DNA of 64,000 nt from Terriglobia bacterium (lineage in GTDB: Bacteria > Acidobacteriota > Terriglobia > Bryobacterales > Bryobacteraceae): contig JAIQFS010000018.1 in the NCBI GenBank assembly GCA_020073145.1, positions 42,458-106,457 on the forward strand, in the 5' to 3' direction. A model generated the notes under the pieces. It was not told the DNA's origin and did no database searches. It saw only the letters and a program-made list of their open reading frames with translations. Each line of letters opens with the position of its first letter. Position 1 is the first letter of the stretch. Positions 25,419-34,192 of this stretch are shown in pieces. The translations under genes and the position numbers were made by a program.

Positions 25419-27260
25419 CTACCGCCCCTGGCTCAACCAAACCCGCAACGGCTGATACAGCAGATACAGCACGCCCGCAGCCAGCCAGATCGCGGAGCTG
25501 AGCGACAACCGCCGCGCCGTGATTCGAATCTCGGGGGTCCGGTCCAGTTGCAGCAGCGGCCCTTGCGCGTTCGCGGCCGTGCGGTCGTACAGATACAGCG
25601 GGGCGGCCGCCATAAACGCGAACACCGGGAACCACGCCGCGGTGACCGTGACGTTGGCCTCCCGGATCGGGATCCTCTGCCAGAGGAACCCAATGGTCCG
25701 CACCACGTCCGCCACCGCCAGCCCGGCGAGCACCAGATGGCGAATCGCCAGCGCCCGGCCGGCTGACCGGATGCCTGCCATCAGTTCGCGCGAGCGCCGC
25801 ACCGCCGCTTTCCCTGAGACCCGCTCCACTACGCAAACCACCGGCCAGAGACAATCGCCTACCACCCAGCCCGGTCCGAACGACAGCGCGGCATGCGCCT
25901 GGGTCCACAGCAGCCGGGGCATCGCCTTCGCCAGCTTCCACAGCACCCGGAACCACAGGAACCGCCGGATGCGGACCTGTTCATCGAGCGCCATGAGCGC
26001 CGCCGCCGCCCGGAGCAGGTTGTTCGAGAAAATCAGCAGCACCGCGGCCGCTGCCGGTACCAGCACGTCTCGCAGCCCCGCCACCGGCAGCAGCCTCCGG
26101 CCCGTTACCGGCATCAGGGCGATCAGGGACAGCAGCATGGCGTAGATCGGCATCACCACCAGCGTGAACGCGGTCAGGTGCTGAAGGACAAACGACTTCG
26201 ACCGGCGCAAAGCCAGGAATTCGGCGTCCACGGCGTTATGAAACCGTCTCGTGAATGCGGCTGCCGACGCCGGCCGGTCCTCGGGATTGCGGGCCAGCCC
26301 CTCCAGGATCGCGTCCGACACGTCGCGCGGGATCTTGCCGAGGTTCACCGGCGGAGCCGGACTGCCCTCCCGGTGGTATTGAATCAGTCCGCCGATCGTG
26401 CCCGTGAACGGCAGCGCTCCGCACACCAGCCCATAGGCCACCACCGCCATGCTGTAGATATCGGACCGGAAATCGATTTCCTTGCCGAGCGCCTGCTCCG
26501 GCGACATGTATGCCGGCGTCCCGAGAAGACTGCCCGGCATCGTCTTGGCTCCCGCGCTCCCATCTCCTCCCGCGGATGCCGAGTCGAACCCGTGGGCCAG
26601 CGCCACCGTCTCAATGTCCTCGGCTCGCGCACCAACGTTCGATGGCTTCACCGCGGGTTCCATGACGACGGTTTCCACTTCGTCGCCCAGCGCCACCCGC
26701 GGTGCCGGCGCCGTGTCGCCATCGTCTTCGCCGTGCGCGGGCGCGGCCCACCCGTCGAGCAGCCCGACCTTGGCGACTCCGAAGTCCAGAACCTTGACCG
26801 TGTAGCCGCCGCGCCCGTTCGGCTCCAGCCAGACATTGTCCGGTTTCAGATCGCGATGCACGATTCCGTGCCGGTGCGCTTCCTCGAGAGCCAGGCCGAT
26901 CTGGTCCAGCAGATCGGCCACCAGCGGAAGGGAAATCCCGGGATTGGCTTCCTGAAAGTCCGACAACGTCCGTCCATCCAGAAACTCCATCACCAGGTAA
27001 GGCAGATCGCCACCCGCCGAGCGGGCGATCCCAAAGTCTGTGACGTTGACGATATTCGGGTGCCGCAGCCGGCCGCACGCTTGCGCCTCTCTCTGAAACC
27101 GCGCCAGAAACTGCGGCTCCGCGGCCCACTTCGGCGCGATCACCTTGACCGCCACCACACGCGTGGTTCCCAGGTGCGTGGCCAGGTACACATTCCCCAT
27201 CCCCCCGGCCCCCAGTTCTTTGTCAATCCGGTACTTGGAATCGAGAATGCTGCCGATCAT
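25419..27260 (-). CDS. Membrane Ser/Thr protein kinase with large activation-segment insert
   Basis: A 613-residue protein. The kinase domain runs from residue 10: glycine loop LGAGGMGNVY, Lys39 in VAVKV, catalytic HRDLKPDN (Asp137) and DFGVAK at 159-164. An insert of about 70 residues rich in Asp, Glu, Ala and Pro (about 168-240) separates DFG from GTPAYMSPEQ. The kinase ends near residue 330. The C-terminal half has several membrane helices (FTLVVMPIYAMLLSLIALMP, VLVPAAAAVLLIFSNNLL, AAWFPVFAFMAAAPLYLY, AIWLAAGVLYLLY) and a loop region of unknown fold. It probably phosphorylates cytoplasmic proteins in response to a membrane signal. Confidence 0.9.
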   Translation of the reverse strand: MIGSILDSKYRIDKELGAGGMGNVYLATHLGTTRVVAVKVIAPKWAAEPQFLARFQREAQACGRLRHPNIVNVTDFGIARSAGGDLPYLVMEFLDGRTLSDFQEANPGISLPLVADLLDQIGLALEEAHRHGIVHRDLKPDNVWLEPNGRGGYTVKVLDFGVAKVGLLDGWAAPAHGEDDGDTAPAPRVALGDEVETVVMEPAVKPSNVGARAEDIETVALAHGFDSASAGGDGSAGAKTMPGSLLGTPAYMSPEQALGKEIDFRSDIYSMAVVAYGLVCGALPFTGTIGGLIQYHREGSPAPPVNLGKIPRDVSDAILEGLARNPEDRPASAAAFTRRFHNAVDAEFLALRRSKSFVLQHLTAFTLVVMPIYAMLLSLIALMPVTGRRLLPVAGLRDVLVPAAAAVLLIFSNNLLRAAAALMALDEQVRIRRFLWFRVLWKLAKAMPRLLWTQAHAALSFGPGWVVGDCLWPVVCVVERVSGKAAVRRSRELMAGIRSAGRALAIRHLVLAGLAVADVVRTIGFLWQRIPIREANVTVTAAWFPVFAFMAAAPLYLYDRTAANAQGPLLQLDRTPEIRITARRLSLSSAIWLAAGVLYLLYQPLRVWLSQGR

Positions 27261-27391
27261 GGCCTGCGGTGAAAACTTTCGAAGATCCGCACGATTCTAT
27301 CACTTGTGTGGTGCGGGGCGGACCTCACGCGGAGCCTGGCGACGCGGAGCCCTGGTCAGCGCAACACGACAGTCCGCTCGCCTGCCGTGTT

Positions 27392-27613
27392 GTATACTGC
27401 TCCCTTCATGACCTGCCTCCGCCTCGCCGTCGCGCTCGCCGCCCTCACCGCCCCGCTCGCCGCGCAATGGCTCGACCATCCCACCCCCGGCGTTCCCCGC
27501 ACCAAGGACGCCAAGCCCAATCTCTCTGCGCCCGCACCGCGTACTCGCGAGGGCAAGCCCGATCTTTCGGGTGTCTGGTACTTGGAGACGCCGCCCTGCG
27601 GCCCAGGCTGCGG
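27392..27613 (+). repeat. 222-bp direct repeat, copy B
   Basis: The copy matching 23707-23928. Here it forms the 5' part of an intact gene, so this is likely the original and the other the derived copy. Confidence 0.9.
27393..27398 (+). promoter_or_regulatory. Putative -10 element 9 nt before the start codon
   Basis: TATACT lies nine bases before the ATG at 27408, implying a leader of at most a few bases. It is preserved in the duplicated copy upstream of 23723. No clear -35 hexamer is seen at 17-base spacing. Confidence 0.4.
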
Positions 27614-28205
27614 TGATTATCCCGGCGCCCCCGAGTTTATGGACATTGCCTCCAAACTCCCCGGCGGCCTCCCCTATCAGCCCTGGGCCGCCGAACTGGT
27701 CAAAAAACGCGCCGCGGAGATCGGCCGGGATGACCCCGTCGCCCGCTGTCTGCCCTCCGGCGTCGTCCGCCTGCTGACCTTCCCTCCTCCGCGAAAAATC
27801 GTCCAGCTTCCCGGACTCGTGCTCATCCTTTCCGAGCGCGACGTCACCTTCCAGCAGATCTTTACCGACGGCCGCCCGTTGCCGTCGGACCCCGCGCCCA
27901 ACTGGAACGGCTACTCGTCCGGAAAGTGGGAAGGCGATGCCCTGGTCGTTCACATCAACGGTCTCCGCGACGGCACCTGGCTCGACCGCAAGGGCGATCC
28001 CCTCACCGAGGCCGCCGCCCTCACCGAGCGCTTCCGCCGCGTCAATTACGGGCGTCTCGCCATTGACCTCACCGTCGACGATCCCAAAGCCTACACCAGG
28101 CCGTGGACCGTCACTCTCAACCAGATCCTCGCCCTCGATACCGACCTGCTCGATTACTACTGCATGGACAACGAGAAGGATGCCCAGCACGTCGTTGGCA
28201 AATGA
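27408..28205 (+). CDS. Exported protein of unknown function (DLSGVW family)
   Basis: A 265-residue protein with a signal peptide (CLRLAVALAALTAPLAAQ) followed by the PDLSGVWYLETPPC segment typical of many acidobacterial exported proteins. The rest has PLPSDPAPNWNGYSSGKWEG, LVVHINGLRDGTWLDRKG, ERFRRVNYGRLAIDLTVDDP and a C-terminal DYYCMDNEKDAQH; such beta-rich repeats suggest a periplasmic fold. The molecular function is unknown. Its first 222 bases, including the -10-like hexamer, occur again at 23707-23928. It converges on the dehydratase gene with nine bases between the stops. Confidence 0.75.
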   Translation: MTCLRLAVALAALTAPLAAQWLDHPTPGVPRTKDAKPNLSAPAPRTREGKPDLSGVWYLETPPCGPGCGDYPGAPEFMDIASKLPGGLPYQPWAAELVKKRAAEIGRDDPVARCLPSGVVRLLTFPPPRKIVQLPGLVLILSERDVTFQQIFTDGRPLPSDPAPNWNGYSSGKWEGDALVVHINGLRDGTWLDRKGDPLTEAAALTERFRRVNYGRLAIDLTVDDPKAYTRPWTVTLNQILALDTDLLDYYCMDNEKDAQHVVGK

Positions 28206-28214
28206 GCGGAAGTT

Positions 28215-29897
28215 CTACTTGTATCCCGGCATCAGGAAATCGAAATCGCAGCCCAGGTTGGCTTGCGTCACGTGATCCAAAAACAACCGGCCATACCCGC
28301 GCTCGTAGTGCGGCCGCGGCGGCGTGAATTGGCGCAGCCGGCGCGCGATCTCGTCCGCCGGGACCGCCAGTTCTAACTTCCGGGCCGCCACGTCCAGCAC
28401 AATCTCGTCTCCGGTTTGGACAATCGCCAGCGGCCCCCCAATCGCTGATTCCGGCGCCACGTGCAGCACCACCGTCCCGTAGGAGGTGCCGCTCATGCGC
28501 GCGTCCGAAATCCGCACCACATCCGTCACCCCTTCGTTCAGCAGTTTGCGCGGCATCGGAAGGTGCCCCCACTCCGGAAACCCCGGAGCTCCCTTGGGCC
28601 CCGAGTTGCGCATCACCAGAATCGAGTTACGATCCACCGGCAGATCGTCGCGTTCGACCCCGGCCAGCATCTCCTCGTGATTCTCGAACACGAAGGCCCG
28701 CCCGCGGTGCGAGAGCAACTCGGGCGACGCCGCCGTCTGCTTGATCACCGCCCCGTCCGGCGCCAGGTTGCCGGTCAGCACCGCGATCCCCCCCTCCGCG
28801 TACAGCGGCTGCTCGCTCCGACGAATGACCGCATCATTCAGACACGGTCCCGTATTTTCGCCGATCGTTTTGCCATTCACCGTCAGGCACTCCCCGTGCA
28901 AGAATCCCGCGATCCGGCCCATCACCGCCGGAATGCCGCCCGCGTGAAACAGGTCTTCCATCAAATACTCGCCCGAAGGCTTCACATTGACAATGCAGGC
29001 GGTGCGCCGCGAGATGCGGTCGAAATCGTCGAGCGTCAGCCGGATCCCCAGCCGTCCCGCCATCGCGATCAGGTGGACCACCGCATTCGTCGATCCCCCC
29101 AGCGCCATCAGCACTGTGATCGCGTTCTCAAACGCTTCCCGCGTCATAATCCGCGATGGCGTCAGCCCCGGCTCGATCATCTCGACAATCCGCCGCCCGC
29201 TCATCTCCGCCATCGCCATCCGCCGCGAATCGGGCGCTGGAATGTTCGCGCATCCCGGCAGCGTCATCCCCAGCGCCTCGGCCAGGCTCGTCATGGTCGA
29301 CGCGGTGCCCATCACCGTGCAGTGCCCCGTGCTCCGCGCGATGCAGCTCTCGATCTCGCACCATTCCTCTTCCGAGAGCCGCCCGGTCCGGAACTGATCG
29401 AACAGCTTCTTGCCGTCCGTGCCCGAACCCAACCGTTGGCCGCGCCACTCTCCCGCCAGCATCGGCCCGCCCGGCACCATGATGGCCGGAAGATTGGCGC
29501 TGGCCGCGCCCATCAGTTGCGCCGGCGTCGTTTTATCGCACCCGCACAGCAGCACCACCCCATCCAGCGGGTTCGCGCGGATCGATTCTTCCACGTCCAT
29601 CGCCATCAGGTTCCGGAACATCATCGTGGTGGGCAGCATGAACATCTCGCCCAGCGAAATGGTGGGAAACTCGAGCGGCACCCCGCCCGCCACCAGCACG
29701 CCGCGCTTCACCGCCGCCGCCACCTCGCGCAGGTGCGCGTTGCAGTTATTCAATTCGCTCCACGAATTGCAGATCCCGATGACCGGCTTGCCCTCGAAGA
29801 TATCGGCTGGAAACCCTTCGGAGCGCAGCCACGCCCGCCGCGAAAATCCGTAATACTCCGGGCTCTGAAACCACCCGCTGCTTCGTTTGTTCTTCAT
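28215..29897 (-). CDS. IlvD/Edd family dehydratase, probably sugar-acid type
   Basis: A 560-residue Fe-S dehydratase. Cluster and active-site blocks are visible: GICNSWSELNNCNAHLREV, the VVLLCGCDKTTPAQLMGAA cysteine segment, STGHCTVMGTASTMTSLAEA, LGGSTNAVVHLIAMAGRLGI and RISDARMSGTSYGTVVLHV near the C-terminus. It is likely to remove water from a 2,3-dihydroxy acid to give a 2-keto acid. The C-G-C-D-K-T-T-P and N-S-W-S-E-L-N variants resemble the arabonate/xylonate dehydratase branch more than biosynthetic IlvD, and no ilv genes are nearby. That assignment is from memory of the families. Confidence 0.82.
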   Translation of the reverse strand: MKNKRSSGWFQSPEYYGFSRRAWLRSEGFPADIFEGKPVIGICNSWSELNNCNAHLREVAAAVKRGVLVAGGVPLEFPTISLGEMFMLPTTMMFRNLMAMDVEESIRANPLDGVVLLCGCDKTTPAQLMGAASANLPAIMVPGGPMLAGEWRGQRLGSGTDGKKLFDQFRTGRLSEEEWCEIESCIARSTGHCTVMGTASTMTSLAEALGMTLPGCANIPAPDSRRMAMAEMSGRRIVEMIEPGLTPSRIMTREAFENAITVLMALGGSTNAVVHLIAMAGRLGIRLTLDDFDRISRRTACIVNVKPSGEYLMEDLFHAGGIPAVMGRIAGFLHGECLTVNGKTIGENTGPCLNDAVIRRSEQPLYAEGGIAVLTGNLAPDGAVIKQTAASPELLSHRGRAFVFENHEEMLAGVERDDLPVDRNSILVMRNSGPKGAPGFPEWGHLPMPRKLLNEGVTDVVRISDARMSGTSYGTVVLHVAPESAIGGPLAIVQTGDEIVLDVAARKLELAVPADEIARRLRQFTPPRPHYERGYGRLFLDHVTQANLGCDFDFLMPGYK

Positions 29898-29998
29898 GAC
29901 GGTAAGGCCCAGTGTACCGTCTTGAGGCGGTGCGGCGGTCCCCCTGCACCGCGGCCGGCGCAGACGCTCAGGGAACCGCGTTCATGCCGTCGTGGACG

Positions 29999-30967
29999 CT
30001 ACTTCCAGCCTTCCCAACCTGTCTTCGAGTTGTACGGCATCGTGAACCCCATGGCCTCGATCTCGTGCATCTTGCCGCCATAGACTTTGAAGATGTGGGC
30101 CGCCGGCAAATCGAACGGGTTGAAGTTCATCGGCATCGAATCGAACCCCGGAACCCCCACAATCTTGAGCGTCTTCTCCTCCATCGGATGCCGGAACTGC
30201 GACAGCCCGAACACCAGCCCCGTCTCCACGTCCGCGATCTCCACCCGCCGCGGTTCGATCCGCTGGATGTAGCTCATGGCCCGCGTGAACAGTTGATCCC
30301 GGCAGCCCATCGAGCCCGGAGTTCCTCGCCCCGGCGTCGCCGGCGCCGGATTCCCGGTGGTCTGCATCCCGTTCTCCCGCCGCACGCAGTCGTCGGCAAA
30401 CGGCGCGGCGTCGCCATTGCTCGTCACCAGCGCCTCGTAGTAACTGGCCCCGATCTTCAGCATCTGGTCCCGCGGCGTCCGCTCGGCCGGCGGAACGGGG
30501 GCCAGCAGCCTCAGCCGCGGCGTCTGTAGATTCGGCAGATTGCGCTCCCCCAGGTTGCGCGCGATCAGATGCTCGGCCTCCGTGATCTGCCCGTTTCGCA
30601 CCCGCAAGCGCAGCCCCAATTCAATGGGCTTGTCGTTTTCTTTCATCACCCCGAGGAACCCCACTTGCTGCGCCGTGGGATCGGGCACGTAGATCTTGAA
30701 CGTATCCGGCACCGCCGACGCGGTCTTCCAAAGCCCCTCGCCGGTTTTCAGAGGAACCGTGTTTTCCACGAACCGGACATCCGCCGCGATCGGCACTCGG
30801 CTCGGATCGTGCGCCACCACCGCCGCCAGGTACGAATCCACCAGCGCCTCCAGGCACGCTCGATCGCACGCCGCGCCACTGCCCTTCCGCCGCTGCGCCA
30901 CCGCCATCGTGCTCATCAGCGCCGTAAGAAGTGCCACCGTCGCGGTCCTTCCCCAGATTCGTCTCAT
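29999..30967 (-). CDS. Exported protein of unknown function
   Basis: A 322-residue protein whose start at 30967 is chosen for the signal peptide that follows (RTATVALLTALMSTMAVAQ) and an AGGAGAG sequence upstream. The N-terminal third (LEALVDSYLAAVVAHDPSRV, then ADVRFVENTVPLKTGEGLW) has the helix-strand rhythm of a SnoaL/NTF2-like domain, a common exported module in Acidobacteriota. The C-terminal third (RVEIADVETGLVFGLSQFRH, HIFKVYGGKMHEIEAMGF) could be a second such domain. No catalytic residues are obvious. It lies downstream of a VOC protein gene on the same strand and may be co-transcribed. Confidence 0.7.
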   Translation of the reverse strand: MRRIWGRTATVALLTALMSTMAVAQRRKGSGAACDRACLEALVDSYLAAVVAHDPSRVPIAADVRFVENTVPLKTGEGLWKTASAVPDTFKIYVPDPTAQQVGFLGVMKENDKPIELGLRLRVRNGQITEAEHLIARNLGERNLPNLQTPRLRLLAPVPPAERTPRDQMLKIGASYYEALVTSNGDAAPFADDCVRRENGMQTTGNPAPATPGRGTPGSMGCRDQLFTRAMSYIQRIEPRRVEIADVETGLVFGLSQFRHPMEEKTLKIVGVPGFDSMPMNFNPFDLPAAHIFKVYGGKMHEIEAMGFTMPYNSKTGWEGWK

Positions 30968-31069
30968 CGCATCGTCTCTCCTACATTCCATCAGCCGGAT
31001 CTGCGCCATGTTCGCAACGCCGTTCCAAGGCCGCCGTCCGCCCCAGTCGCTGACTCTGGATGATCCCGC

Positions 31070-32131
31070 TCACTGCTTTGCCGCGCCTTTTTGGTTGTTC
31101 CCCCCCGGCGGCGGATTCCGCTCGAACACCTCCAGGTTCATGCCGTTGGGATCTTCCACGAAGATCGTGAACGTGTTTCCTCCGAAGTCCACAATCTCGC
31201 CGTTGGCCGAGAGGATGGGCGTTCCCGCCGCTTTCATGCGGGCAATCGTAGGTCTGAGCTCGTTCACCTGGATGGCCATCGCCGGCGCGCCCGGATCGCG
31301 GACCCGCAGATGAAATTGGGTGCGCGGCACGCCGCGGAATTCCGTGAATTCCACCTCCGCCGGTGGGCCTGGCAGGGTGCCGGACAACTTGCGAAATTCC
31401 GTCCCCGCCGGCGCGCCGTACAGCTGGAGCATCGCCGGATCCTTCGAAAATGCCGACGGCCCCGAAAGCTCGATGCCCAACAGCCCCGTGTAGAACTTCG
31501 CCGTCGCCTCCGCGCTCTCCATCGTATACGCCAGCGAAACGCGATGCACGTTGCCTTCCGGCGCGCCCGCTGCCGGCGCTTCCTGAACCAGTTGGATGAA
31601 GAAGCCATCCGGGTCGCGCAGGATCAGAGAGCGGGTTTTGCCCTTCGCCGTAGAAATTTCGACGGGAACCCCGCCCGTGGTGACGATGGGAGCGTCCGCT
31701 TTCTTCGCATTCGCCACCAGCGCGTCGATATCGCGCACATAGAAGACGATGCTCGCTGCTCCCGGGTCGGTGTATCTGGCTTGCCCCGGCTTGCGCTCCA
31801 ATCCTTTGAAATGGGTCAGCTCGAATCGCATTCTCCCTGGTAGCGCGAGCATGGACAGGCGCAGCGTGACCCCCGGTGCGTTGGTGAGCAGCGGCACCGC
31901 GGGGTTGGGGAAATCCGATGGGTTGCCGTTGAGCCCGAAGACGTTGCGATAGAACGCCAGCGTGGTATCCAGGTCGTTCACGGCGTGGATCGCGTGCGAC
32001 AGTGATCGCGTGATCGGCGCCGATTGCGCCCCCGCCCCGCCTTGCGTGAGCAGCGCCAGCGCCACCGTCATCGCGGCGCCAAACCCAGCGCCGGCTCTGC
32101 GCCGCCCGTCCTTCCGCTCCGGTCGTTTCAT
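31070..32131 (-). CDS. Exported double-domain VOC (glyoxalase-fold) protein
   Basis: A 353-residue protein starting MKRPERKDGRRRAGAG, with GGAGG about ten bases upstream of the ATG and a signal-like hydrophobic segment AAMTVALALLTQGGAGAQ. VOC module one begins ITRSLSHAIHAVNDLDTTLA and contains IVFYVRDIDALVANAKKA and LRDPDGFFIQLVQ. Module two begins NVHRVSLAYTMESAEATAKF and contains RVRDPGAPAMAIQV and FVEDPNGMNLEVFERNP. It probably binds a metal or small hydrophobic ligand in the periplasm. It is divergent from, and paralogous to, the VOC gene at 32356. Confidence 0.82.
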   Translation of the reverse strand: MKRPERKDGRRRAGAGFGAAMTVALALLTQGGAGAQSAPITRSLSHAIHAVNDLDTTLAFYRNVFGLNGNPSDFPNPAVPLLTNAPGVTLRLSMLALPGRMRFELTHFKGLERKPGQARYTDPGAASIVFYVRDIDALVANAKKADAPIVTTGGVPVEISTAKGKTRSLILRDPDGFFIQLVQEAPAAGAPEGNVHRVSLAYTMESAEATAKFYTGLLGIELSGPSAFSKDPAMLQLYGAPAGTEFRKLSGTLPGPPAEVEFTEFRGVPRTQFHLRVRDPGAPAMAIQVNELRPTIARMKAAGTPILSANGEIVDFGGNTFTIFVEDPNGMNLEVFERNPPPGGNNQKGAAKQ

Positions 32132-32343
32132 GGTCGTTTCTCCTCCGCCCCTTCGTTTTCCTCCATCGGAAGCCATCCTCCGCTGGCACCGGACCGGAGA
32201 AGCGACCCGTCTCGGCGGCAGGGCCCTCTCGGTCCCATGCTCGACGCATCGTATCCCATTGAAATCACTGAGTCAAGAATTCGCACGTGCACATCGCCCC
32301 CGAAGCACGCCATCGGCGTGCCAGGAAGCCTCGGGTGCAGCGC

Positions 32344-32349
32344 TATACT
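32344..32349 (+). promoter_or_regulatory. Putative -10 element 6 nt before the start codon
   Basis: TATACT lies six bases before the ATG at 32356, so transcription is predicted to start at the initiation codon. It lies in the 224-base divergent intergenic region between the two VOC genes. Confidence 0.4.
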
Positions 32350-32355
32350 TCGGGG

Positions 32356-33372
32356 ATGCCGTCCACCACCCTGTGGAAGCTCACCGCCGCTGGCCTTCTG
32401 GCCGTCGTTGCGTTTCCGCAAGCCACCCCTGTCGTCCAGTTGCAGAATCTGGCGCACACTACTGAAAGCCTCGACAAAACCGTGCCGTTTTACCGCGATG
32501 TGCTGGGACTCCCGCTGAACGGCGCCCGCGATCCCCTCTCCCAGCAGCCGCAGACGCTCGACGCCGAGATGTCGAAGTTCACCGCCACCACCGGCATGAG
32601 CTTTCGCGGCGCCACCTTCCGCATTCCCAACGCCACCTTCGGGTTTGAGTTGACCGAATTCACCGGCGGCCCGCGCAAAACCGTCCGTCCCAATCTCCAG
32701 GACATCGGAGCAGCGACGCTCGCCTTACAGGTGCGCGATATCGAAAAGGTCCTGGCGAAAGTGAAAGCCTCCGGCGCGGCCATCGTGACCGTCGGCGGAG
32801 CCCCCGTCAATCCCACCGGAAACCCGAACAGCCACCTGCGCGAGATCGTGGTTCGCGATCCCGATGGCTTCTTTGTCGAACTCCAGCAGCCCGATCCGCT
32901 TCCCCCTTCCGCCGCCAATGCCAACGGCGATCTTCTGGGCGCCGCGGTCCAGTTTTCCATCGAGGACTCCGCCAAGACCGTCGCATTCCTGCGCGATGCC
33001 CTCGGCTTCACCGCCCGCCCGACCGGCCCGCTCGGCGCCAACCCGGTGGTTGCCAACCTCATCGGCCTGCCCGAAGCGCACTGGCGCATCACCCACGGCG
33101 GCATTCCCGGAACCACTCTCGACTTCGGACTCATCGAGTATTCCGGCGTGCCGCGCTCGCAGGTCGTGGCGGGGGCGGAAGATCCCGGATCGCCCGCCTT
33201 CACCCTGGTTGTGCGCGACATCACCGCCGCTGCCGAACAATGGACTAAGGCCGGCGGCACCGTCGCCTCCACGGGCGGCAAACCCATCGTCCGCTCCAAC
33301 GGCGCCGGCAACGTTTTCGTCCGCGACCTCAACGGCCTGATGTGGGAGTTGATTCAGCGCGCTGCGCAATAG
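32356..33372 (+). CDS. Exported double-domain VOC (glyoxalase-fold) protein
   Basis: A 338-residue protein with a short N-terminal hydrophobic segment (LWKLTAAGLLAVVAFPQATP), probably a signal peptide. Two VOC modules follow: NLAHTTESLDKTVPFYRDVL, then LALQVRDIEKVLAKVKA and VVRDPDGFFVELQQPDPL in the first; GAAVQFSIEDSAKTVAFLRD, LVVRDITAAAEQW and FVRDLNGLMWELIQ in the second. The general layout equals that of the divergent neighbour at 31070-32131, so the pair is paralogous. Exported VOC proteins are uncommon outside this phylum. Function unknown. Confidence 0.82.
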   Translation: MPSTTLWKLTAAGLLAVVAFPQATPVVQLQNLAHTTESLDKTVPFYRDVLGLPLNGARDPLSQQPQTLDAEMSKFTATTGMSFRGATFRIPNATFGFELTEFTGGPRKTVRPNLQDIGAATLALQVRDIEKVLAKVKASGAAIVTVGGAPVNPTGNPNSHLREIVVRDPDGFFVELQQPDPLPPSAANANGDLLGAAVQFSIEDSAKTVAFLRDALGFTARPTGPLGANPVVANLIGLPEAHWRITHGGIPGTTLDFGLIEYSGVPRSQVVAGAEDPGSPAFTLVVRDITAAAEQWTKAGGTVASTGGKPIVRSNGAGNVFVRDLNGLMWELIQRAAQ

Positions 33373-33744
33373 CTTTACGGCGGGCGCACTCGCTCCACGC
33401 AGACCAGTGGAGCGGACGGGGCCAGCCGGCGGGAGATCACTCCAAGCCTGTTACACCGAGATTTGTTGTGTTCCCCTCTGAGATGGCTGGCCCTCATCGG
33501 ATAATGTCGAATATTTCTACACAAGACAACTAGGCGTTGTCCTAGGGCCCCCAGCGTCTCGGGAAGCGCCTAGAGGGTGCAAGGAGGCGCACTCGGATAG
33601 GGTGAAATGGCTCACCCAGTTCCTCGTCTTCACAAGGACTTGCCCGTCCACCTGGATGGGGAATCAATCACTTAGAGTTCCTTCGCCGCGGGACCGGATT
33701 GGTCCAGTTCGTGCACTGGCACGCCCAACCGTAAGGAGGCACCC
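33373..33744. other. Intergenic region with a short overlapping inverted repeat
   Basis: In these 372 bases no convincing gene was found. At 33525-33545 two alternative hairpins overlap: GACAAC/GTTGTC (6-bp arms, 5-base loop) and CTAGG/CCTAG (5-bp arms, 6-base loop). It might be an operator or attenuator for the DUF6152 gene downstream, but it lies about 200 bases from that start. AAGGAGG at 33733-33739 is the ribosome-binding site for that gene. Confidence 0.35.
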
Positions 33745-34152
33745 ATGAGGAGAGTGAATTGGACCGTGGCACTGGCGGCGTTGGGCCTGCTCGTTTCGAT
33801 CAAACCCTTGCCCGCGCACCACTCGTTCATGGCCGAGTTTGACCAGAGGAAGCCGCTAACCGTGACGGGCGTGGTGACCAAGATCGAATGGCAAAACCCG
33901 CATGCGTTTTTCTACCTGGACGCGAAGGACGAACACGGAAGAGTGGTGAACTGGTCGTTTCAAACGGCGACTCCCAACGCACTCACCAACCGGGGCTGGA
34001 AGCGAGATTCCGTGAAGGTCGGAGATCAAGTTACTGTCCAAGGTTATCTGGCCAGGCACGGATCCAACCTGGCGGCTGCCCGCTCGCTCGTGATGCCCAG
34101 CGGTCAAAAAGTTTTCACCGGCACGATGGACGATGGGGGCCCGGACAAGTGA
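33745..34152 (+). CDS. DUF6152 family exported protein
   Basis: A 135-residue protein with a signal peptide (NWTVALAALGLLVSIKPLPA) followed at once by the family hallmark HHSFMAEFDQRKPLTVTGVV. Further segments typical of the family are TKIEWQNPHAFFYLDAKDEH and KVGDQVTVQGYLARHGSNLA with ARSLVMPSGQKVF. It has a small beta-barrel (OB-like) periplasmic fold of unknown role. A strong AAGGAGG sequence is spaced five bases before the ATG, confirming the start. Confidence 0.88.
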   Translation: MRRVNWTVALAALGLLVSIKPLPAHHSFMAEFDQRKPLTVTGVVTKIEWQNPHAFFYLDAKDEHGRVVNWSFQTATPNALTNRGWKRDSVKVGDQVTVQGYLARHGSNLAAARSLVMPSGQKVFTGTMDDGGPDK

Positions 34153-34192
34153 GGACTTCCGGTCCAACTAGAACTCGAAAAAGGTGCGAATC

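Noticed and set aside
25162..25956. Upstream extension of the DUF3738 frame including a Lys-Ala-Lys-Gly repeat protein
   Set aside because: The extension is the translated heptanucleotide array plus antisense kinase sequence; a signal peptide and AAGGAGG mark the true start at 25161.
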